Source of the DNA: Manihot esculenta
Taxonomy: Eukaryota; Streptophyta; Magnoliopsida; Malpighiales; Euphorbiaceae
DNA length: 64,000 nt
Direction: 5' to 3'
NCBI RefSeq assembly: GCF_001659605.2
Contig: NC_035171.2
Location: forward strand, 9,650,873-9,714,872
Shown here: positions 58,043 through 64,000 of the stretch, piece by piece
How positions within the stretch are numbered: the stretch's first letter is position 1
How the letters are laid out: the number at the start of each line of letters is the position of its first letter
Translations under genes and position numbers: made by a program
Notes under the pieces: generated by a model
Told to the model about the DNA's origin: nothing
Database searches by the model: none
The model's input: only the letters and a program-made list of their open reading frames with translations

Positions 58043-60188
58043 TGTAACGACCCAAAATCGGACCGCTACCGGCGCTAGGATCCAGATCGACTTAAGGTCG
58101 CCGGGACCCGTAGTAAACCTAACATACATCCTGTCATACCTGATAAATCCCATACATGATCATACAATTTCATAAAAACTTTAAACTTTTTCATTCACCA
58201 AGCTCGACCTGTGCATGCACTGAAACTGATTACTTCAAACTCCCATACTAGAGCCCTCATCAAATGCTCTAGTTGGGTCAACATTACATTAGTCAAGCTT
58301 GGTTTACATTTCATTAAATAGAATATTACATAATGATCATGAACAAAAGGGATTAACCATAAACTCTAGGGTCACGCACAATACTAATCCTCCATACAAA
58401 TCTATACAATATCTTACATTACATTACATTACATTATCTTTCATGTCCACAACTAACTATTACATACACTATACTTCTACTCTTGCTGACTTCCTGGTCT
58501 ATCCCGAACCTGCAAACCTGGGGGTTGAGGGAAAGGGGTGAGCTACTAGAGCCCAGTGAGCAGAATAGTAAAACAATATATTAAAATCTATGCTTTCATG
58601 AAATGCATCACATCACAAACAAATCACATCAAGGATGGACTTGTCACCAATAGCCCTCTACACATTCCAATGGTGCCAGGGACGTAGAATGGGCCTCACT
58701 GGTCTTTCTCTTACATCGTGTCAAGGGCGTAGAATGGGCCTCACTGGACTTCCATACCGTATCATCGTCATCATATCATACCGAGGACTAATGAGTCATC
58801 CAACATCCATCCACATCAATATCATAGTATGCAATGCAACATATTCATGAATTCTAATGCAAACAACCTAGTATATATCATGGCATTCGTGATGCATGAA
58901 CATGCTTGAAATTTATTTACTTTGAAACATAAAGATCCATTCTACTCACCTCAGGCTGACTCTGAACAGACTCTGAAGCAGCTATCTCACTGCTGGGGTC
59001 CTCGGTTCCTCGGGTCCAAACCTACACAGATGGACTCAAATAAGGGACCAAACATACACTAACATGACTCTAAACATCTCCCCAAAAACCCCCTAAAACA
59101 TCATAAAATAATCATAGAAAACATGCAAAGGAAGGCTGAACAGGGCACTTTCGGCGGCAGGTTCGGCGGCTGAAAGTCCCTCCAGAGCCGAAAGTCACCC
59201 ACCTTCGGCGGCAGGTTCGGCGGCCGAAACTCCCTTCCAGAGCCGAAAGTCCAAACTTTCGGGGGCATGGTTCGGCAGCCAAAACTGCCTCTTCAGGCAG
59301 GTTCGGCGGCCGAACCTGAGTTCTTCCAGAATGGCAGAACTCAAGCTTCTCTCACACATTCAGCCAACCAACCTTCCAACTCAAACCAATTCATGCAAAA
59401 ACATGCAAAAACACATCTTCAAGCATTTAGGGGCTTAGAACTAACCTATACCCCAAAAACATCTCATTTAGCATACATTTACCATAATGGGTACATAAAC
59501 CCTAACACTTTAAATCTACTCTAAACATGCATCATATACCCTTAAAACCCCTCAAAACTTACTTAAAACATAGGAGAGGGTGAGGATCTACTCTTACCTC
59601 TTGAAGATCGAGAGGAAAGGCGATCCAAGCTTGGAGATGTAGAGAAACTAACTCCTGAGGTCTCCAAGCTTCCAAACTTCGATCTTTGCTCAAAAATCTT
59701 CAAAACCAAGTTAAAACTCATCAAAACCAACCATGGAAGGGCATGGACTCACCTTTGCCCGAAAATGGAGAAGAAAGCTCGCCCATTTTTGGACATGGGG
59801 CCTTTTATAGGTGGCTGGCCAGACCACCTTCGGAGGCCAAAGGTGCTTCCAAAACTCTACCACGTCCGGCGGCCGAACTTGACATTCAGCGGCAGCAAAA
59901 GGGAGCCACTTTCGGCGGCCGAACATGAGGTTCGGCGGCCGAACATGAGGTTCTGCGGCCGAACATGAGGTTCTGCGGCCGAACCTGGCATTTCCTTTCA
60001 AAAATTTTTTTTCTTTCAAAATTCAATTTTCTTTCTTGATCAAACCATAAAAACATGTAAAAAAATATTTTAGAAAACCTTTATTTTACCCTTCTAGAAG
60101 ATTCCGACATCCGAGAAATTCCGAATTTCAACGGAGATTCCACCGAAAGGTAGGAAATTCCGGTGCCGGGGTCTAGCCGGGTATTACA
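58043..60188 (-). repeat. Solo LTR nested in LINE
   Basis: This 2146-bp solo LTR of the chromovirus family has TGTAA and TTACA ends and target duplication GGCAC (58038-58042 and 60189-60193). It has dyads at 59150-59320 and 59865-59990. Near 59915-59980 a dyad plus 'catgaggttc' is repeated three to four times. The tandem module at about 58670-58755 has A-type cores but altered arms. Confidence 0.9.
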
Positions 60189-60193
60189 GGCAC

Positions 60194-61162
60194 TTTGAGA
60201 ATAGCGGCGTTTATTCAGTCAGGTCTGGTTATTGGAAGGCTAAAGATTTGAGTAGACGGTCAGCTATGGAATCTAATGGTAATCTGAGTCCGAGTTCCTC
60301 AGCTCATAATTCTTGCTTCTGGAAGTCTCTTTGGAAGACTAATGTTCCAAGTAAACTTCGGATTTTCCTATGGCTTTTTTGCTTAGAGCGGCTACTTTGT
60401 AAAGACCTCCTTCATCATCGGATCCAATATATAGACCCGGCCTGTTCTTTTTGTGGAGGGAAGGAATCTATTGATCACATTTTTTTCTCATGCCCTCATA
60501 CTATCTCAATTTGGTTTAATTTTCCATTGCAACTTCGTTCTTCTTTATCTTTCGAGCTCAACAATGATAGACAAATGGTCAGAAGTTTGTAATGCTCTTT
60601 TCCAGAAATTTGATTCAGATAGTCTAATATAACTTTTTGCCTTCCTTCTTTGGCAAATATGGAAAGATAGGAATGTTTTCACATTCAATTATATATCTAA
60701 ACCGGCTGAAGAGTCTGTTAGTTTGGCAATCAGAAGTTGAGATGATTTTAGAGAAGTCACCTCCACCCCTCCTCTCCCTTCGCATCAATCAGAAGTAGAT
60801 CAACAGCTGTTGGTTCATCAATCTCAACTCTCTTGGCAACCCCCTCCTCTCGGTCTCATAAAACTTAACTTCGATGTAGCTTGGGACAAGAATTCGAATT
60901 CAGGAGCCACTGCAGTTATTATTCGTAATCCTTCCGGAAGTGTTATTGACTGGTGCTGTCGTTCGTGGGCCTCTATCTCAGACCCCTTCAATTTGAGAGC
61001 ATTGCTTGTTGAGAAGCACTTCTTTTTGTCAAAAATAGAGGCTTCTCTCGCTCTATTATAGGAGATTCTCTTATCACAGTTCAAGCCTGTAAGGGTAATC
61101 CAGCTCCCCTTAATATTCAAGATATTATTTCTGACTCATTAGATATAGTTAAATCCTTTTAA
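60194..61162 (+). pseudogene. LINE zinc-binding region and RNase H, degenerate
   Basis: This piece has a reverse-transcriptase-associated zinc-binding region ('FLWLFCLERLLCKDLL' and 'CSFCGGKESIDHIFFSCP', with C-X2-C and H-X4-C). It is followed after frame changes by an RNase H domain ('LIKLNFDVAWD', 'AVIIRNPSGSVI'). The frame shifts again near 61030 ('IGDSLITVQACKG' in another frame) and ends at 61162. No poly(A) tail follows. Confidence 0.8.
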
Positions 61163-61413
61163 TTTAAAGTTTTCATTTATGATTAATTATTTTTATTTAT
61201 ATTTCATATCTTCTTCTTCGTGTATAATTTAATTTATTAAAAAATTTAAATTAATTTTTATAAAATTATACAAGAATTTTATTCTTATTAAAATGATAAT
61301 TTTTTAAATTAAAAAAATAAAAATTTTCACTGAAAAAGAAAATAAAAATCAAAAGGTTAATGTTGATATTTTATAAGTTTTAATTGTTAAATAGTTCACA
61401 ATAAATTTGTACT
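61163..61413. other. AT-rich flank, no gene seen
   Basis: This short AT-rich stretch lies between the LINE end and element D. The five bases before D (GTACT, 61409-61413) are its presumed target site, but the other end is outside the window. Confidence 0.6.
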
Positions 61414-63600
61414 TGTAACGACCCGAAAATCGGACCGCTACCGGCGCTAGGATCCGGGTCGACTTAAGGCCGCCGGGACCCGTAGCAAGTCAAACATACA
61501 TCCTGAAAACCTGTTTAATTCCATACATGATCAAGAAAATACATAAAAATTTAAAACTTTTCTTTCATACATCCAACTCAACCTGAACATGCACTGCACA
61601 TAGTCATAATCATAAACATGATCCCTCTGTGGGATCTCATCAATGCCCCAATGGGCGATACATCATAAGATGAGTTGGCTTTCATAAACATAATAAAACA
61701 TTTTTGATCATGTAATAAAAGGGATACCTCATACACAACGTCAAGCACAATATCTAATCCTCAATATCATTATATGACTGAAACTGTACTTTTACATAAC
61801 ATTAATACATCTATCATGTCCACACTAACTATTACATACACGTGACTTCGTTACTCTTGTAAACCTCCTGGTCTACCCTGTACCTGCAAACCTGGGGAAA
61901 TTGGGAGAGGGGTGAGCTACTAGAGCCCAGTGAGCATAATAATAAAACACTTAAAACATATGATAACATGAAATGCATCACATCACAGCTAATCACATCA
62001 AGGATGAACTTGTCACCAATAGCCCTCTACATGGTCCAACTGTGCCAGAACGTAGAATGGGTCCTGGTCTTTCCCTTACATAGTGCCAGCGAACGTAGAA
62101 TGGGTCCCACTGGTCTTACTTTCCGTACCGTACATATCATATCGTCATATCATAGATCGAGGGCTATGGATCATTCAACATTCATCCACATCAACATCAA
62201 AATGTGCAATGCAACATATTCGTGAATTCTAATGCAAGCAACCTAATTCATCACATGGCATTCATGATGCATGAACAATGCTCAAAACTTTGAAATTTAT
62301 TTACTTTAAACGTAAAGGTTTATTCCACTCACTTCTGGATAGCTCTGACCAGACACTGGGGCAACAGACTCACTGTTGAGGTCCTCGGTTCCTCGGGTCC
62401 GAACCTACACAGGTGGACTCAAATGAGGGACCATACATACATGAACATAACTCTAAACTACTCCCCAAAAACCCCCTAAAACATCATGAAACAATCATAC
62501 AAAAATATGCAAGAAATGGCTGAACAGGGCACTTTCGGCGGCAGGTTCGGCGGCCGAAAGTCCCTCCAGAGCCGAAAGTCAGGCAGGTTCGGCGGCACCT
62601 TCGGCGGCCGAAACTCCCAGACAGAGGCGAAACTCATGCATGTTCGGCGGCCGAAACTCCCAGACAGAGACGAAAGTCTCCTTTCGGGGGCAAGCTTCGG
62701 CGGCCGAAAGTTCCTTCGGCTGCCGAACCTGGTTTCTCCCAGAATGGCAGAAACTCAGCTCCCCTATGCATTTATGCCTCCTATCTCATCCAAACATGCA
62801 TAAACCTATTCTACAACATTCCTCAATCATGCACAAGCAAACATACAAGTTCCTAGGGGCATCAAACCATAAAAAACCCCAACTACAACACACAAGCAAC
62901 TCACATTGTCCAAAAACACAATTAAAACCCATAAACCTAACCATGAGCTAAACATGCATTCTACCCCATAGATCTTGCATAAAACTTACTTTAAACATGA
63001 AATGAGCTTAAGATCGGCTCTTACCTCTTGAAGATCGAGAGAGAGACGTCCTAAACTCGGAGGTGGGAGATTTTTGGGTTCTTGAACCTCAAAGCTCCAA
63101 AACTTGCTTAAAACTCAAAAATCTTCAAAACAAAGTAAAAACTTGTGAAAAACTCGAAAGATCTGAAGGAAAAGACTCAAGATCGGTGAGGGGTGGCGGA
63201 GAACTCACCTTGGCCGGAAATGGGGAAAAAGCTTGCCCGTTTTCGGCTAAGGGACCCTTTTATAGTGGCTGGCCAGGCCACGTTCGGGGGCCGAACGTGC
63301 CTCCGCATGCATGCCATGTTCGGCGGCCGAACTTGAGGTTCGGCGGCCGAACCTGGACTTTCCTCACTTATGCTTTCGGGGGCCTAAAGGCGCTTCCGAA
63401 GGCATGCATGTTCGGCGGCCGAACTTGAGTTTTCCTTCAAGGTTGTTTTTATGCAAAAACTCATTTCCATTATACTTAAAACCATGAAATACCTTAAAAC
63501 ATTTTATGAAAACATGGTTCTACCCTACTAGAGGCTTCCGACATCCGAGATTCCACTAGACGGTAGGAATTCCGATACCGGAGTCTAGCCGGGTATTACA
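61414..63600 (-). repeat. Element D 3' LTR
   Basis: This LTR is 2187 bp with TGTAA and TTACA ends. It has dyads at 62530-62730 and 63280-63425, the TATA near 63260, donors near 63025, 63208 and 62328, and acceptors near 62411 and 61890. Its tandem module at 62035-62115 has A-type cores. Confidence 0.9.
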
Positions 63601-63635
63601 TTCTCCCCCCCTTAAGAACATTCGTCCCCGAATGT
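63601..63635 (-). other. Element D polypurine tract and hairpin
   Basis: The reverse complement shows the same G-rich purine tract next to the LTR and the same 18-bp hairpin (63618-63635) as A and B. Confidence 0.85.
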
Positions 63636-63712
63636 ACCTCAACTAGCACATAGCATGGCATGAAACATAACATACATACATACATAGCACATAAACACAT
63701 AGAGATCTAACC

Positions 63713-64000
63713 TTAAAAGAGATGAGGGTACTGCTGGAGCATAGTCTCCCGTGTCTCCCAAGTGCATCCCTCCAAATTGTGGTGGTTCCACAGGACTTTC
63801 ACCATCGGGATTTCCTTGTTCCTTAGCTTTCTGATCTGGGTGTCAATGATCCGTACTGGCTGTTCAACATAGGTGAGATCCTCTTGGACCTCCACATCAG
63901 GCTCACTAAGAACCTTGCTCGGATCTGACACAAACTTCCTCAACATTGAAACATGGAAAACCGGATGGATTCTTTCCATTGAAGCAGGTAAATCCAGCTT
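63713..64000 (-). CDS. Element D gag-pol, C-terminal end (partial)
   Basis: This is the last 95 or so codons of the polyprotein, open through the window edge. It covers the region after integrase ('[16 protein letters not shown]') and the chromodomain-like end ('[16 protein letters not shown]', final 'QQYPHLF'). It is nearly identical to A, with for example Gly for Glu near the end. The stop is at 63713-63715. Whether the rest is intact cannot be judged here. Confidence 0.9.
   Translation of the reverse strand, partial: KLDLPASMERIHPVFHVSMLRKFVSDPSKVLSEPDVEVQEDLTYVEQPVRIIDTQIRKLRNKEIPMVKVLWNHHNLEGCTWETRETMLQQYPHLF

Larger units (their letters stand above)
48701..61162 (+). mobile_element. 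L1-type LINE, degenerate, split by copia and a solo LTR
   Basis: One non-LTR retrotransposon is spread over three pieces: 48701-50440, 56835-58042 and 60194-61162. Copia (50441-56829) lies between the first two and a solo LTR (58043-60188) between the last two. Removing both inserts with their target duplications restores the order endonuclease, reverse transcriptase, zinc-binding region, RNase H. ORF1 is not seen. No poly(A) tail is evident at the 3' end. Many stops and frameshifts make it the oldest recognisable element here. Confidence 0.9.
61414..64000 (-). mobile_element. Element D: Ty3/gypsy chromovirus, 3' end only (continues past window)
   Basis: This minus-strand element has a complete 3' LTR (61414-63600), polypurine tract and hairpin (63601-63635) and the open end of pol (63713-64000). 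The pol end differs from A at very few residues, so it belongs to the same family and may be intact beyond the edge. Confidence 0.9.

Overview
This window is plant nuclear DNA, almost certainly from a eudicot. It holds one intact host gene in a deep nest of retrotransposons. Evidence for a plant: Ty3/gypsy chromovirus, Athila/Tat-type, Ty1/copia and L1-type elements with plant-style primer sites (initiator tRNA-Met and tRNA-Asp); AT-rich intergenic DNA; and a single-exon AAA-ATPase closely resembling the plant ASD/AATP1 group. My impression is Euphorbiaceae (cassava or rubber-tree type), but the sequence alone does not prove it.

Layout. 1-6763: AT-rich intergenic DNA with two copies of a GC-richer repeat, a microsatellite and a 20-bp tandem repeat. 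6764-16792: a complete Tekay/Del-type chromovirus (element A) with 2335-bp LTRs, TSD GTTTA and an open gag-pol. 16793-18365: a segment resembling the end and promoter of an endogenous pararetrovirus (minus strand). It is joined to 18366-22263, a truncated relative of A (element C: 5' LTR plus gag, minus strand). 22458-38780: a decayed Athila/Tat-type element (minus strand) whose LTR is split by element B (25389-38167, TSD CATGT). B is a close sister of A with two nonsense codons in gag-pol, and its 5' LTR is itself split by a solo LTR (27296-30065, TSD GACAT). 38781-45633: host DNA around the AAA-ATPase gene (41811-43340, plus strand). 45634-48694: LTR fragments and an unrecognised gene-like fragment. 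48701-61162: an old L1-type LINE split by a copia element (50441-56829, TSD AGTAA), which is itself split by a solo LTR (51484-53983, TSD ATAAC). The LINE is split again by a solo LTR (58043-60188, TSD GGCAC). 61414-64000: 3' LTR and pol end of another chromovirus (element D, minus strand) running off the window.

The relative ages follow from the nesting. The LINE and the Athila/Tat element are old, copia and B are younger, the solo LTRs are younger than their hosts, and A is very recent because its two LTRs look identical.

The most interesting signal is in the long LTRs of the A/B/C/D family and their solo relatives. All share a TATA box, arrays of a 13-bp GC-rich dyad (TTCGGCCGCCGAA type), and splice-site-like donors and acceptors at conserved places, including an acceptor just before the gag ATG. 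The DNA between these points is much more diverged. This suggests a spliced leader that separates a translated mRNA from the genomic RNA. It is inference from sequence and needs transcript data.
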